Assembly: GCA_005883575.1 (NCBI GenBank)
Contig: VBFH01000001.1
Coordinates: forward strand, 1-43,730
Reading direction: 5' to 3'
Length of the DNA stretch: 43,730 nucleotides
Source of the DNA: Chloroflexota bacterium
GTDB taxonomy: Bacteria > Chloroflexota > Dormibacteria > Dormibacterales > Dormibacteraceae
Shown: in pieces, positions 15,639 to 24,156 of the stretch
How the letters are laid out: each line of letters starts with the position of its first letter
How positions within the stretch are numbered: position 1 is the first letter of the stretch
Translations under genes and position numbers: made by a program
Notes under the pieces: generated by a model
What the model was told of the DNA's origin: nothing
What the model saw: only the letters and a program-made list of their open reading frames with translations
Database searches by the model: none

Positions 15639-15890
15639 TCAGCGGAGGCTGCTCAGCACGTTGATCAGGATGATCGCCGCCACCCACACGACAAGGGGCG
15701 AGAGGTCGATGCCGGACATGGGCGGGAGGATGCGTCGGATCGGCGCCAGCACCGGCTCGGTTACCCGCCAGGCAAAGCGGGACACCGGGTTGGTCGGGAA
15801 CGGGCTGACGAACGAGAACACGACACGGATCAAGACGATGATCAGGAAAACCTGGACGAGGAAGACGAGGATCTGGACGACTGCACCCAT
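15639..15890 (-). CDS. yggT: YggT family membrane protein
   Basis: 83 residues, two membrane segments (about 5-27 and 60-80). The YggT signature PFPTNPVSRFAWRVTEPVLA is followed by PIRRILPPMSGIDLSPLV. The family sits in division clusters of many Gram-positive and cyanobacterial genomes and affects nucleoid or division-site organisation in some; its biochemical role is not settled. The ATG overlaps the yggS stop (TGATG). sepF, often between yggS and yggT, is missing. Confidence 0.9.
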   Translation of the reverse strand: MGAVVQILVFLVQVFLIIVLIRVVFSFVSPFPTNPVSRFAWRVTEPVLAPIRRILPPMSGIDLSPLVVWVAAIILINVLSSLR

Positions 15891-16531
15891 CAGGCCGGCC
15901 GGGGCCCGAAGAGAGCTTCCCCGAGTCTCAACATCGTGCTGCCGGCGGCCACCGCCGCCTCGAAGTCTCCGCTCATACCCATAGAAAGGATAGGGAGGGC
16001 TCTTCCCAGGCGCTGCTGAGCCTGGTCGCGCAGGGTTCGGAGCTCGCGGAAAGCCGGCGTGGGTTCGCCCTCGGCCGGTCCCATGGCCATCAGGCCTTGC
16101 AGGTCGAGCATCTCAGCGACCTCATTGATGAGGTTGTTCGCCTCGGCCGGGTCGACGCCCGTCTTCCGCTTCTCGCGCGCCACGTTGATCTCCACGAGCA
16201 CCTTCTGCTCGACGTTGATTCGCGCGAGGGCATCTGCGATGCGTCTCGAATCGACCGACTGAATGAGCGCAAACCGACCGGAGGCCACGCGGACCTTGTT
16301 GGTCTGGAGGTGGCCGATCAAATGCCACTCCGCGCCCTTGACCTTCTCCATCTTCGCCAGCGCTTCTTGGACGCGGTTTTCGCCGAGGACTTTGAGCCCG
16401 GCGTCGAGTGCCGAATGGCACACCTCGGGCCCGAAGCCCTTGGTCACGGCGACGATTGTGATTTCGTCTGGGTTGCCACCGGCCCGCGCGATCCGCTCGC
16501 GGACCGAGGCGATGTTCTTGGCGACGCTCAA
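15890..16531 (-). CDS. yggS: PLP homeostasis protein YggS (PLPBP)
   Basis: 213 residues from TTG 16531, which overlaps the pgeF stop as TTGA; longer frames upstream lie inside pgeF. The alanine-racemase-like TIM barrel is seen in ITIVAVTKGF (PLP lysine in TK), LGENRVQEALAKM, WHLIGHLQTNKV, VDSRRIADAL and LSMGMSGDFEAAVAAGSTMLRLG, the phosphate-binding end. It binds PLP and balances amino-acid and B6 pools; it has no known enzymatic reaction. Confidence 0.95.
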   Translation of the reverse strand: MSVAKNIASVRERIARAGGNPDEITIVAVTKGFGPEVCHSALDAGLKVLGENRVQEALAKMEKVKGAEWHLIGHLQTNKVRVASGRFALIQSVDSRRIADALARINVEQKVLVEINVAREKRKTGVDPAEANNLINEVAEMLDLQGLMAMGPAEGEPTPAFRELRTLRDQAQQRLGRALPILSMGMSGDFEAAVAAGSTMLRLGEALFGPRPA

Positions 16532-17235
16532 GTGAGGGCGACGATGGCCCCAAACCTTGTCCCGTCGGGATGGCGGCGGTGGGAAGGAAAGAGGTAGCTC
16601 TCCTTGGTGCACATGCCGATGTCGTATATGGCCTTCACTCCGGCGTCCTCGAGCTGAGCACGGTTGGCGGCGGCAAGGTCCAGGAGCAAGCGGTCGCCGG
16701 CGCCCTTGCTGACGAATCGCCGATCGAACTGCGACGCGACCTCGGGTCCGACCTCGTAGCAGCGGCCGCAGATTCCAGGACCGATGCCGGCCCGGATGTG
16801 AGCGCAGCCGTACTCGCGTTCCATGAGTAGCACCGCGGCCGGGGCCACTCCGGCACCGGTTCCACGCCAGCCCGCATGGACAAGGCCCCCGACCCTCTTT
16901 TCAGGATCCCACAAGGCGATCGGGTAGCAGTCGGCAAAGGTCGCGAAGATCGCCACGCCGCGGCGATTCGTCACGAGCGCGTCCACGTCGTCGACCGAGC
17001 CTCCCGGCTCGTCGACGCGAGCCACGTCGGCGCCGTGCACCGCACCGATCGTCGTCAGCTCGACGCCGTCGAGGCCGAGAGCGTGCGCGAATGCGTGTCG
17101 CGCGCCCATCACCGGCTCCCGGTCGGGGGCGTGCTTCAGCCCGACAGAGCCGACCGCGAGCGTGGAGAAGCCGTGTACGAAACCAGGTTCGTCGGCCAGC
17201 TCAGGGATCTGCAGCGCGGCAGGCGTCGCCCTCAC
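16528..17235 (-). CDS. pgeF: PgeF/YfiH family (peptidoglycan editing factor, laccase-domain)
   Basis: 235 residues. Copper/zinc-site motifs of the family: GAVHGADV (His), FADCYPIALWDP (Cys) and LVHAGWRGTGAGV (His), then GPGICGRCYEVG. In E. coli the family removes wrongly incorporated L-Ser from UDP-MurNAc-peptide; other members are described as purine nucleoside phosphorylases or polyphenol oxidases. The place between nrdR/ftsZ and yggS is the usual Gram-positive order. The start is GTG 17235. Confidence 0.9.
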   Translation of the reverse strand: MRATPAALQIPELADEPGFVHGFSTLAVGSVGLKHAPDREPVMGARHAFAHALGLDGVELTTIGAVHGADVARVDEPGGSVDDVDALVTNRRGVAIFATFADCYPIALWDPEKRVGGLVHAGWRGTGAGVAPAAVLLMEREYGCAHIRAGIGPGICGRCYEVGPEVASQFDRRFVSKGAGDRLLLDLAAANRAQLEDAGVKAIYDIGMCTKESYLFPSHRRHPDGTRFGAIVALT

Positions 17236-17280
17236 GCCAGAAAGACTACGAACGCCGGCTGCGTCGGTGTACCGGAGAGT

Positions 17281-17292
17281 CCGGATATCCGG
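17281..17292. repeat. 12-bp perfect palindrome between pgeF and nrdR
   Basis: CCGGATATCCGG sits in the 136-nt gap between pgeF and nrdR, with further TCCGGA elements around it (17327-17334). It could be a regulator site for the downstream pgeF-yggS-yggT unit. It does not match the NrdR box pattern. Confidence 0.35.
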
Positions 17293-17371
17293 GGTTTGCG
17301 CTCGACTTCAGCTCGGTTCGTCCGGACTATCCGTGTGTCGGCGTCCCCACTGGCCGGTCTGGCCACCCCCC

Positions 17372-17833
17372 TCAGGAACGCCGGGAGCTGAGTACCTGCT
17401 CGATCTCGCGCTTGACCTGCTGGAGGTCCATGAACTCGCGGTAGACGGAGGCAAAGCGGATGTACGCAACCTCGTCCAGGTCCCGCAGGCGGTCCATCAC
17501 CATCTCTCCGATCTCCTGGCTCGGGATCTCCACCCGGCCCGAGCGCCGCAGCTCCGCCTCGATGTCGTCCACGATCGCACGCAGCCGCTCCGGCGAGATG
17601 TCGCGCTTTTCGGTCGCCTTCTTCAGGCCGTTGAACAGCTTCTGGGGGTCAAAGTCCTCACGCCTGCCGTCCTTCTTGGTGACGAAGAACGGCACCGTCT
17701 CGATGCGCTCATACGTGGTGAACCGCTGCCCGCACTGCAGGCATTCGCGCCTCCGGCGGATCGCCTCGCCGACCTCCGAGTCGCGCGAATCGACCACCTT
17801 CAGGTCGTGGTGACCGCAGTACGGGCAACGCAA
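17372..17833 (-). CDS. nrdR: Transcriptional regulator NrdR
   Basis: 153 residues. A zinc ribbon (CPYCG at 3-7, CLQCGQRFTTYER at 31-43) is followed by an ATP-cone (about 49-139: VTKKDGRREDFD ... LDEVAYIRFASVYREF). NrdR senses ATP/dATP and represses ribonucleotide reductase genes. It sits 18 nt after ftsZ, linking dNTP control with division genes. No nrd operon is in this window apart from the R2-like oxidase at 3283, which lacks a visible NrdR box. Confidence 0.96.
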   Translation of the reverse strand: MRCPYCGHHDLKVVDSRDSEVGEAIRRRRECLQCGQRFTTYERIETVPFFVTKKDGRREDFDPQKLFNGLKKATEKRDISPERLRAIVDDIEAELRRSGRVEIPSQEIGEMVMDRLRDLDEVAYIRFASVYREFMDLQQVKREIEQVLSSRRS

Positions 17834-17851
17834 CGAACAACTCCTCTGTGA

Positions 17852-18952
17852 CTACATCCGGTTGCGCAGAAACGCTGGGATGTTGATGTCGCCGAGCTCC
17901 TCGAGACCGAACTCGGGTCGCTCGATCGTACGACGCGCCGTTTCCTGCCTCGCTTCCTGCTGCGTCTTGCCGCCGAACCCGGTGGCGATGACAGTGATCT
18001 TGATCTCGCCGCCCATGGTGTCGTCGCGGACGACGCCGAAGATGATGTTGGCGCCCGGGTCGGCCGCCGCACGCACGATCTCCGCGGCCTTCTGGACCTC
18101 TTGCAGCGTGATGTCCTTGCCCGCGGTGATGTTGAAGAGGATGCCCTTGGCCCCGTCGATCGAGGTCTCGAGCAGAGGGCTGGAGACCGCCTGCTTGGCG
18201 GCGTCCTCGGCCCGGCTGTCGCCGGCGCCATGGCCGATTCCCATGAGCGCCTCACCGGCGTTCTCCATGATCGCCTTCACGTCGGCGAAGTCCAGGTTGA
18301 TGACACCCGGCTGAGTTACCAGGTCCGAGATGCCCTGGACGCCCTGGCGCAGGACGTCGTCCGCCATCCGGAACGCTTCCTCGAGCGTGGTCTTGGAGCT
18401 GGCCACCTGAGCCAGCCGGTCGTTGGGTATGACGATCAGCGCATCGACCTGGCCGCGGAGCGCCTTGATGCCTTCTTCCGCGGTGTCGTTGCGGATGCGG
18501 CCTTCGAAGGAGAACGGACGCGTGACCACGCCGATGGTCAGCGCGCCGGCTTCCTTGGCCATCTCGGCGACGATCGACGCCGAGCCGGTGCCCGTGCCGC
18601 CGCCCATGCCGGCGGTGATGAAGACCATGTCCGACTCCTGGACGACCGCGGACAGCTCGGTGCGGCTCTCGTCAGCCGCGTCGCGCCCGCGCGTCCAGTC
18701 ACCGCCGGCGCCGAGGCCGCGAGTGATCTTGTTGCCGATCTGGACTTTGACGTCGGCCTGGCAGCGCTCGAGCGCCTGCTTGTCCGTGTTCACGGCGATG
18801 AACTGGACTTTGAGCGCCTTCGAGATCATGCGATTGACGGCATTGCCGCCGCCGCCGCCGCAGCCGACGACCTTGATCCGCGCTCGCCCCTCGTGCAATT
18901 CGCTCTCTTTCATGACGATCAGGTGGTCCTCCTTCGAATTTGCTCTGGCCAT
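17852..18952 (-). CDS. ftsZ: Cell division GTPase FtsZ
   Basis: 366 residues. GTP-binding GGGGGN at 32-37, tubulin signature GGGTGTG at 117-123, T7-loop stretch VINLDFADVKAIM, then a variable linker and a C-terminal peptide DINIPAFLRNRM that would bind FtsA and other tethers. The T3 region has GAGGDWTRGRDAA where the usual form is GAGGNPEIG. It forms the Z-ring. It follows ftsA by 31 nt and probably shares its promoter. Confidence 0.97.
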   Translation of the reverse strand: MARANSKEDHLIVMKESELHEGRARIKVVGCGGGGGNAVNRMISKALKVQFIAVNTDKQALERCQADVKVQIGNKITRGLGAGGDWTRGRDAADESRTELSAVVQESDMVFITAGMGGGTGTGSASIVAEMAKEAGALTIGVVTRPFSFEGRIRNDTAEEGIKALRGQVDALIVIPNDRLAQVASSKTTLEEAFRMADDVLRQGVQGISDLVTQPGVINLDFADVKAIMENAGEALMGIGHGAGDSRAEDAAKQAVSSPLLETSIDGAKGILFNITAGKDITLQEVQKAAEIVRAAADPGANIIFGVVRDDTMGGEIKITVIATGFGGKTQQEARQETARRTIERPEFGLEELGDINIPAFLRNRM

Positions 18953-18983
18953 GGCGAGCTCAAGCTGGTTCTTGGTGTGTTCT

Positions 18984-20216
18984 CTAGAAAAAATCTCGCA
19001 GCCACCTCACTGTTTTTTGATACGTGTTGCCGAAGGTGACCGGCTGGCGCGTGTTCCCGTACACGGCGCGAGCACGCGCCCCCCACTTCACCAGCCCGGC
19101 CGCGACGGCGAACGACGGGCCATGCGCTTTGTCGGCGAGGCCCGCGAGCGCAAGCGGTTGGCCGAGGCGCGCGGCAGTGTTGAACACCGACTGGGCGGCG
19201 TCCATCGTGCCCATCAAACGCGAACCGCCGCCCGCCACGACGACACCCGCCGGCAGCAGCGGCTCGAAGCCTGACTTGCGCACTTCCTCGCGCGCCATCT
19301 GAAAGATCTCGAGCATGCGCGGGCCGATGATCTCGGCCAGGAACTTACGGGGCAGCGCCTGGATACGGTCGCCGCCGACCTGCCTGACCTCGACTTTCTC
19401 TCCTTGGTCGATGACGTCCGGCAGGGCGTGGCCGTAGTTGAGCTTGAGCCCCTCGGCCTCGTCGAGGGTCGTCCGCAGGCCAATCGCGATGTCGCTGGTG
19501 ACGTGGTTGCCGCCGACCGGGAGGACCGCGAGGTGGCGAGCCGAGCCGTCGTTGTAGACGACGACGTTGGTCGTGCCCGCGCCGATCTCCACCAGGCAGA
19601 CGCCCAGCTCGATCTCCTGCGATGTGAGCACGCCTTCGCCTCCCGCGAGCCCGGCGCAGACCACGTCTTCAACGTCGAAGCCGGCGCCATGGACGCACTT
19701 GATCACGTTCTGGACCGCGGTCTGGGCGCCGGTGATGATGTTGGTCTCGACCTCGAGGCGATGGCCCGTCATCCCCACCGCGTCTCTCACGCCGTCCTGG
19801 CCGTCGACGGTGTAGGCGCGTGGGATCACGTGAATGACCTGGCGGTCGGAGGCGACGCTGATCGCCCTGCTCGCCTCGACGACACGCTGCACGTCGTCAT
19901 CGCTGATCTCGTGGTCGGGGTGGGCGACCGCGACGACCCCGGTCGAATTCTGGCTCCAGAGGTGGGTGCCGCCCAGGGAGACGACCACGGACTCGATGCG
20001 ATGTCCGGCCATGCGCTCGGCGGCCACGGTGGCGGCCTGGATGGAGGCGATGGTCTTTTCGAGGTTGACGACAACGCCTTTGCGCAGGCCGTCGGACGGG
20101 CTCTCGCCCACGCCGAGGATGTCCACGGGGATCCCCGGGTCGTCAGATTCTGCTATGACCACGGCGACCCGGGATGTGCCCAGGTCGAGACCGACGGTTT
20201 TCTTCCGCCGCGGCAA
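18984..20216 (-). CDS. ftsA: Cell division protein FtsA
   Basis: 410 residues of the actin/Hsp70 fold. Phosphate 1 loop VGLDLGTSRVAVV at 8-20, the inserted 1C domain (VVNLEKTIASIQAATVAAERM), phosphate 2 VEIGAGTTNVVVY, adenosine motif AGVVVAGGGSRL, and an amphipathic basic/aromatic C-terminal end (QKTVRWLRDFF) that suits membrane attachment. FtsA anchors FtsZ filaments. The start is TTG 20216, reading PRRKKTVGLDLG. The gene lies just beyond the IS, 353 nt away. Confidence 0.95.
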   Translation of the reverse strand: MPRRKKTVGLDLGTSRVAVVIAESDDPGIPVDILGVGESPSDGLRKGVVVNLEKTIASIQAATVAAERMAGHRIESVVVSLGGTHLWSQNSTGVVAVAHPDHEISDDDVQRVVEASRAISVASDRQVIHVIPRAYTVDGQDGVRDAVGMTGHRLEVETNIITGAQTAVQNVIKCVHGAGFDVEDVVCAGLAGGEGVLTSQEIELGVCLVEIGAGTTNVVVYNDGSARHLAVLPVGGNHVTSDIAIGLRTTLDEAEGLKLNYGHALPDVIDQGEKVEVRQVGGDRIQALPRKFLAEIIGPRMLEIFQMAREEVRKSGFEPLLPAGVVVAGGGSRLMGTMDAAQSVFNTAARLGQPLALAGLADKAHGPSFAVAAGLVKWGARARAVYGNTRQPVTFGNTYQKTVRWLRDFF

Positions 20217-20271
20217 AACTGTGCTGGAACGCCTCCTGGAACGTGTGGATGTTGAGGGCGGGTTGCCGGGG

Positions 20272-20303
20272 ATTATATAGGCTCACCAACTCGCGTGGGA
20301 CAA
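20272..20303 (-). promoter_or_regulatory. Probable ftsA-ftsZ promoter
   Basis: In the 353-nt gap between the IS and ftsA (20217-20569) the minus strand has TTGTCC (20298-20303) and TATATAAT (20272-20279), 18 nt apart when TATATA is taken as -10. It lies about 55 nt before the ftsA start. The rest of the gap is less GC-rich than the genes and shows no gene. The promoter lets ftsAZ be expressed independently of the upstream dcw genes despite the IS. Confidence 0.55.
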
Positions 20304-20569
20304 GATTTTGTGGGTAACCGCGCTTTGGTGGCTAGCCCTTGTGTTTTTTGGCTGTGAAGAAGGCGTGGGCTGGGTCTGGCGGCAGTCGTGAATCGCTGGA
20401 GACCAAGCTTTGAAGCTTACACGAATTCACTTGATTCAGCGAACAGAATTTTGTAGACTCGTTTCAGGTCCACCATTCTCGCCCAACGCTCCTCCCCGGC
20501 GCGATGTTCTGGCCCTGGACTAGTGTCGCGGCCGTGGAGGCGGGTGAGACCCGAGAGGTCCGGACTAAC

Positions 20570-20587
20570 TACATCCCCCTGAAAAAC
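20570..20587 (+). repeat. IS terminal inverted repeat, left
   Basis: TACATCCCCCTGAAAAAC; identical to the reverse complement of 22097-22114 and of 163-180. Confidence 0.9.
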
Positions 20588-20665
20588 CCGTAGCCGAGAG
20601 AGCGGTCATCGGAGCCGGTGCAGTTTGGTCGGACTGGGTGGAACTGGTTTCGATGGCGGGACGGC

Positions 20666-22009
20666 TCACGTCGCTAGCGCTGCCATCCGGCCGATGTTAC
20701 TGGCCAGAACTCCGTAACCGGACCAGATCCGCGCACCACCGAGACCTTTGAGTCTGGTCCGATTCCAACCAAACCGCCTCTTCAGATGACTGATACGGCC
20801 TTCGGCACCCGCACGCCAGCGATATCGCCGACGCCATGCGCGCGTCGACTCGATGGCATCGGCTTGTCCAACGCGCGGGATCACCTTGTCAGCGATGCCA
20901 GCGGCGGCGATGATCTGGTCGGCGGTTTCATTGCCGAAGCCGCGATCGGCGAGCACCGTAGCGATACGCATCCCGGTCGCCAAGGCCTGGGTCAGCAAAG
21001 AACCCAGAGTGTGAGTGTCGTGAGGGTTGCCGAGATGAACCTCATGGGCGACCACGAAGCCTTCGGGTGTGTCACCGACGGCAACCTTGTAGCCGAACTC
21101 GGTCGGATTACGCAACTTGCCGCGCCGGATCGGACGAGCGTCGACATCACAAAGCGAGATCATTCGGTTGGGAATCGCGCTCTCGCCCCCAACCCGACGT
21201 CTGCTCTGGTCCACCACGCGTTCGGCGCGCTCGACATCGCTGGCCAGCCGGCTGATCGCAGCAGCGACCTTCTTGGGCGCTTTCTTGGCCCGGCGCCGAG
21301 CATTGCGAAGCACTCGCTTGGCTTGCCGGACCGTCCTCTGCGCGAGGCTGGCCAAGGCCCCAGTCAGCTTCAAAACAGTCGATCTGCTGCCTGGCCGGCC
21401 CAACCCGAGCGACATCCGGCGAGCTATCTTCGCGGCGCTCCTGGAGCGGTTCCTAAAGCGGGTGCCACACGCCAATCCCGCCTCCTTCACTGCCTTCACC
21501 GCTCGCGACATCCGGTCGATTGCATGCGCGCACAGCCCAGAGTCGGTTGGGTATCGAATGTCGGCCTCCATCACCGTGCAGTCGACCCGCAGCCGCCGGC
21601 TGCGCAGCAGCTTGCGCTGCACCGCCGCCTGTAGTGCTTCCCGGTTCAGCTCTTCCACGATTTCGGGCCCGAAGCGCCGGGTCAGCTTAAGCACCGTCGT
21701 CGAGTGCGGAACACGCTCACTCAAGCCGATGCGGCAGAAGCGCCGCCATGAGATGGAGTCGGAAACCTCCTCCACCAGCGTCTCGTAGCCCAGCCCGTAG
21801 CGATGCTTCAGGTACATCAGGCGCAGGTAGGTCTCGATCGGTATCGTCGGCCGCCCAATCGAGCAGGCAAAACGCGCAACGAACGGCTCCAGGAATCGCT
21901 CATCGTCGAGAAGCTGATCCACCGCCGCCAGCTCCGGCGACAGCGTCCTCACCTCTGCCGGCATCACCGAGTCGAACAACTCCCCTTGACCGTCGCGCAG
22001 CCTGAGCAT
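20666..22009 (-). CDS. IS5-like DDE transposase
   Basis: About 447 residues. The N-terminal DUF772-type helical domain (PTIPIETYLRLMYLKHRYGL, ISWRRFCRIGLSERVPHSTT) is followed by an RNase H-like catalytic core: first Asp in RVDCTVMEADIRYPTDS, second in VLADRGFGNE, and Glu in AGAEGRISHLKRRFGWNR. A basic region around 195-260 (many Arg/Lys) separates the first two. ATG 22009 has AGGAGG with 5-nt spacing; TTG 22012 is also possible. It moves the element by DDE cut-and-paste. The gene looks intact. Confidence 0.92.
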   Translation of the reverse strand: MLRLRDGQGELFDSVMPAEVRTLSPELAAVDQLLDDERFLEPFVARFACSIGRPTIPIETYLRLMYLKHRYGLGYETLVEEVSDSISWRRFCRIGLSERVPHSTTVLKLTRRFGPEIVEELNREALQAAVQRKLLRSRRLRVDCTVMEADIRYPTDSGLCAHAIDRMSRAVKAVKEAGLACGTRFRNRSRSAAKIARRMSLGLGRPGSRSTVLKLTGALASLAQRTVRQAKRVLRNARRRAKKAPKKVAAAISRLASDVERAERVVDQSRRRVGGESAIPNRMISLCDVDARPIRRGKLRNPTEFGYKVAVGDTPEGFVVAHEVHLGNPHDTHTLGSLLTQALATGMRIATVLADRGFGNETADQIIAAAGIADKVIPRVGQADAIESTRAWRRRYRWRAGAEGRISHLKRRFGWNRTRLKGLGGARIWSGYGVLASNIGRMAALAT

Positions 22010-22096
22010 CAAAGCCTCCTGGGACGTGAGCTGGATCGTGAGCAGAGACGAACGCGCTCGTCTATTGTCCCGGCTGATGCCTCACTGCGGCGAATC

Positions 22097-22114
22097 GTTT
22101 TTCAGGGGGATGTA
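22097..22114 (-). repeat. IS terminal inverted repeat, right
   Basis: GTTTTTCAGGGGGATGTA on the plus strand; the inverted partner of 20570-20587. Its last base is one base from the TAG stop of the neighbouring gene. Confidence 0.9.
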
Positions 22115-22115
22115 A

Positions 22116-22895
22116 CTAGACAGTCTTCGAGCAGACCTGTTCGGCTTTACTGATCCTATCGACGTCAGGCTTCAAGTACTGAGCGATCGCGGCGAACTTC
22201 TGCAATCCCTGCAGGATTAGCGTTCTGCTGTTCGCGTCGTAGCCGCTGATCGCGAGCGCGACTCCTTGCTCCATGCCTGTCCAGTCGTCCTTGAACTGCT
22301 GCACCGGGCGGCCGATGCATGGCGGAATGTCGCGTTGGTTGCTAGTCATCGCGTTGTCCACGTCGACCATGGCTTTGTCGAGGGCGATCAGCGCATCCTT
22401 GCATGGAGGCGGGAGCGTGGAGGTGCACTTCGATGTCACGCCAGGCAGAGCCTGATTGGCTTCGACCAGCGACGGCCCGAGGTCCACATTCAGGAAGCGA
22501 TCCGCGCGCTCGTAGTCCGAAATCAAAGGTGTGGGCGAGACCTGCACCGACGCGACGGTGTTGGTGTTCGCGTTCAGCTGTCCGTACACGGCAACAGCGC
22601 CGATCGCGATGATCACGATCAGCAAGAGTCCGGTCATGTAGATCCACAGCCGAGAGCTCGGCGGCGCCGGTGTGGTCCACGCCGGCGTGACCGAGGGTTG
22701 CTCGGCGACAGGCGCGGGTGGCGCGGGCGCTGGAGCGTCGGGCGGCGCCGCGAGCCAGGTTGGCGGTTGGTCCAGCCAGGCGGGCTGGCCGGCCGCCGGA
22801 CCGGGAGCAGTGGGCATCGGCTGCCACGCCTGTCCGTCCCACCAGTAATGCCCGTCGGGCGAGATCTGCGGCTGTGCCGGTTGGGGCGTGGACAT
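22116..22895 (-). CDS. DUF2510-type membrane-anchored protein
   Basis: 259 residues. An N-terminal WW-like DUF2510 motif (SPDGHYWWDGQAWQPMP, about 12-28), a Pro/Ala-rich stretch (30-90), one membrane helix (IYMTGLLLIVIIAIGAVAVY, about 85-104), then an outer domain with four Cys (CTSTLPPPC, PPCIGRP, EQVCSK). DUF2510 is common in actinobacterial envelope proteins and is not assigned an activity. The TAG stop is one base from the IS end; since the CTAG target supplies it, the natural C-terminus is probably preserved. Placed between ftsQ and ftsA, where this gene is not usual. Confidence 0.7.
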   Translation of the reverse strand: MSTPQPAQPQISPDGHYWWDGQAWQPMPTAPGPAAGQPAWLDQPPTWLAAPPDAPAPAPPAPVAEQPSVTPAWTTPAPPSSRLWIYMTGLLLIVIIAIGAVAVYGQLNANTNTVASVQVSPTPLISDYERADRFLNVDLGPSLVEANQALPGVTSKCTSTLPPPCKDALIALDKAMVDVDNAMTSNQRDIPPCIGRPVQQFKDDWTGMEQGVALAISGYDANSRTLILQGLQKFAAIAQYLKPDVDRISKAEQVCSKTV

Positions 22896-23010
22896 CGGTC
22901 GTGGATTGTGCGGGAATCGGGGGTCAGTTGCTCCCCGCTTAACGCGCCTAGCGCGCTTCTGAGGATCCTCTCAGCGAGCTCGCAGATCGGACCCAGACGG
23001 CAAGTAGATC

Positions 23011-24156
23011 GTGCTTGGCGTGGAGCGGGCAGCACTCGCGGTGGTCAGGGAGCCAAGTGTCGACATCGTGGTTCCCGTCTACAACGAAGAGCTCGACCTC
23101 GAGCACAGCGTCCGGCGTCTGCGGGCCTATCTCGACGCTTGCTTCCCGTTCCACGCCAACGTCACCATCGCCGACAACGCAAGCACCGATGACACCCAGG
23201 CCATCGGCGAGCGCCTCGCCGCGACTGTGCCAGGTGTGAGCTACATGCGGCTCAGCGACAAAGGTCGGGGCCGTGCTCTGGCCGCCGCGTGGCTGCTGAG
23301 CAAGGCCGAGGTGGTCGGGTACATGGACGTCGACCTGTCGACCGACCTCGGGGCGCTGCTGCCGCTGGTCGCACCGCTGATCAGCGGGCACAGCGACGTC
23401 GCGGTCGGCAGCCGCCTGGCGCCCGGGTCGCGCGTGCGCCGGGGCGCGAAGCGCGAGCTGATATCGCGCTGCTACAACGCACTCCTCCGGGTCGCTCTCG
23501 GTGCGCGGTTCAGGGACGCGCAGTGCGGCTTCAAAGCCATCCGCACCGAAACGGCGCGGCGGCTCGTGCCCCGGACCGAAAATCGCTCTTGGTTTTTCGA
23601 TACGGAGCTGCTCGTGCTCGCGCAGCGCGCGGGCCTTCGCATCCACGAAGTTCCGGTCGACTGGGACGACGACCCGGACAGCAGGGTCAGCATCCTCCCC
23701 ACCGCGCTCGAGGACCTGGGCGGCGTGTGGCGCCTGATGCGGTCAGGCCCCTCGCGGATCGTGCGGTTCGCCACGGTGGGCATCGCGAGCACGCTCGCTT
23801 ACGGCCTCATCTACCTGGCCCTCCGCGAGCTGGCCGCGCCGTGGCTCGCAAACCTCGTCGCCCTGATCGTCACGGCAGTTGCCAACACCGCCGCCAACAG
23901 GCGCTTCACGTTTGGAGTCCAGGGCCGTCGGGGGGCGGCGACCGATTACGCCGCGGGCCTGACCGCCTTCCTGATCGCACTCGTCCTGACCACCGGAGCC
24001 GGCGACGCGCTTCGCCACCTCATGCCGGGCGCGCCGCACCTGCTCGAGGTCGCGGCCATGACCGGGGCGAACCTCATCGCGACTCTGTGTCGGTACGCGA
24101 TGTTCCGCGGCTGGATGGATTCGCGGCTACAGGTAGTGGCGGCGAATAGCACCTAG
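23011..24156 (+). CDS. GT2 glycosyltransferase fused to GtrA membrane domain
   Basis: 381 residues. Residues about 17-235 are a dolichol-phosphate-mannose-synthase-type GT2: VDIVVPVYNEELDLEHSVRR, NASTDDT, the DxD-type motif MDVDLS and RDAQCGFKAIR with FFDTELL. Residues about 245-370 are a GtrA domain with four membrane helices (IVRFATVGIASTLAYGLIYL onward). Such fusions charge polyprenyl phosphate with a sugar and help carry it across the membrane for wall or glycan modification. It is the only plus-strand gene inside the dcw region and ends over a decayed sbp gene. The start may be GTG 23011 or GTG 23041. Confidence 0.88.
   Translation: MLGVERAALAVVREPSVDIVVPVYNEELDLEHSVRRLRAYLDACFPFHANVTIADNASTDDTQAIGERLAATVPGVSYMRLSDKGRGRALAAAWLLSKAEVVGYMDVDLSTDLGALLPLVAPLISGHSDVAVGSRLAPGSRVRRGAKRELISRCYNALLRVALGARFRDAQCGFKAIRTETARRLVPRTENRSWFFDTELLVLAQRAGLRIHEVPVDWDDDPDSRVSILPTALEDLGGVWRLMRSGPSRIVRFATVGIASTLAYGLIYLALRELAAPWLANLVALIVTAVANTAANRRFTFGVQGRRGAATDYAAGLTAFLIALVLTTGAGDALRHLMPGAPHLLEVAAMTGANLIATLCRYAMFRGWMDSRLQVVAANST

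Larger units (their letters stand above)
20570..22114 (-). mobile_element. Complete IS5-like insertion sequence (1545 bp)
   Basis: Bounded by perfect 18-bp inverted repeats TACATCCCCCTGAAAAAC (20570-20587 and, inverted, 22097-22114). It contains a single transposase gene. The flanks read CTAA-C before the left end and A-CTAG after the right end, consistent with a YTAR target as used by IS5-group elements, with an imperfect duplication. It splits the dcw cluster between ftsA and the DUF2510 gene, touching the latter's stop codon. A near-identical copy is cut by the window start. Confidence 0.9.

Noticed and set aside
17281-17334. NrdR box upstream of nrdR/pgeF
   Set aside because: The TCCGGA palindromes do not match the AT-rich NrdR box and lie downstream of nrdR.
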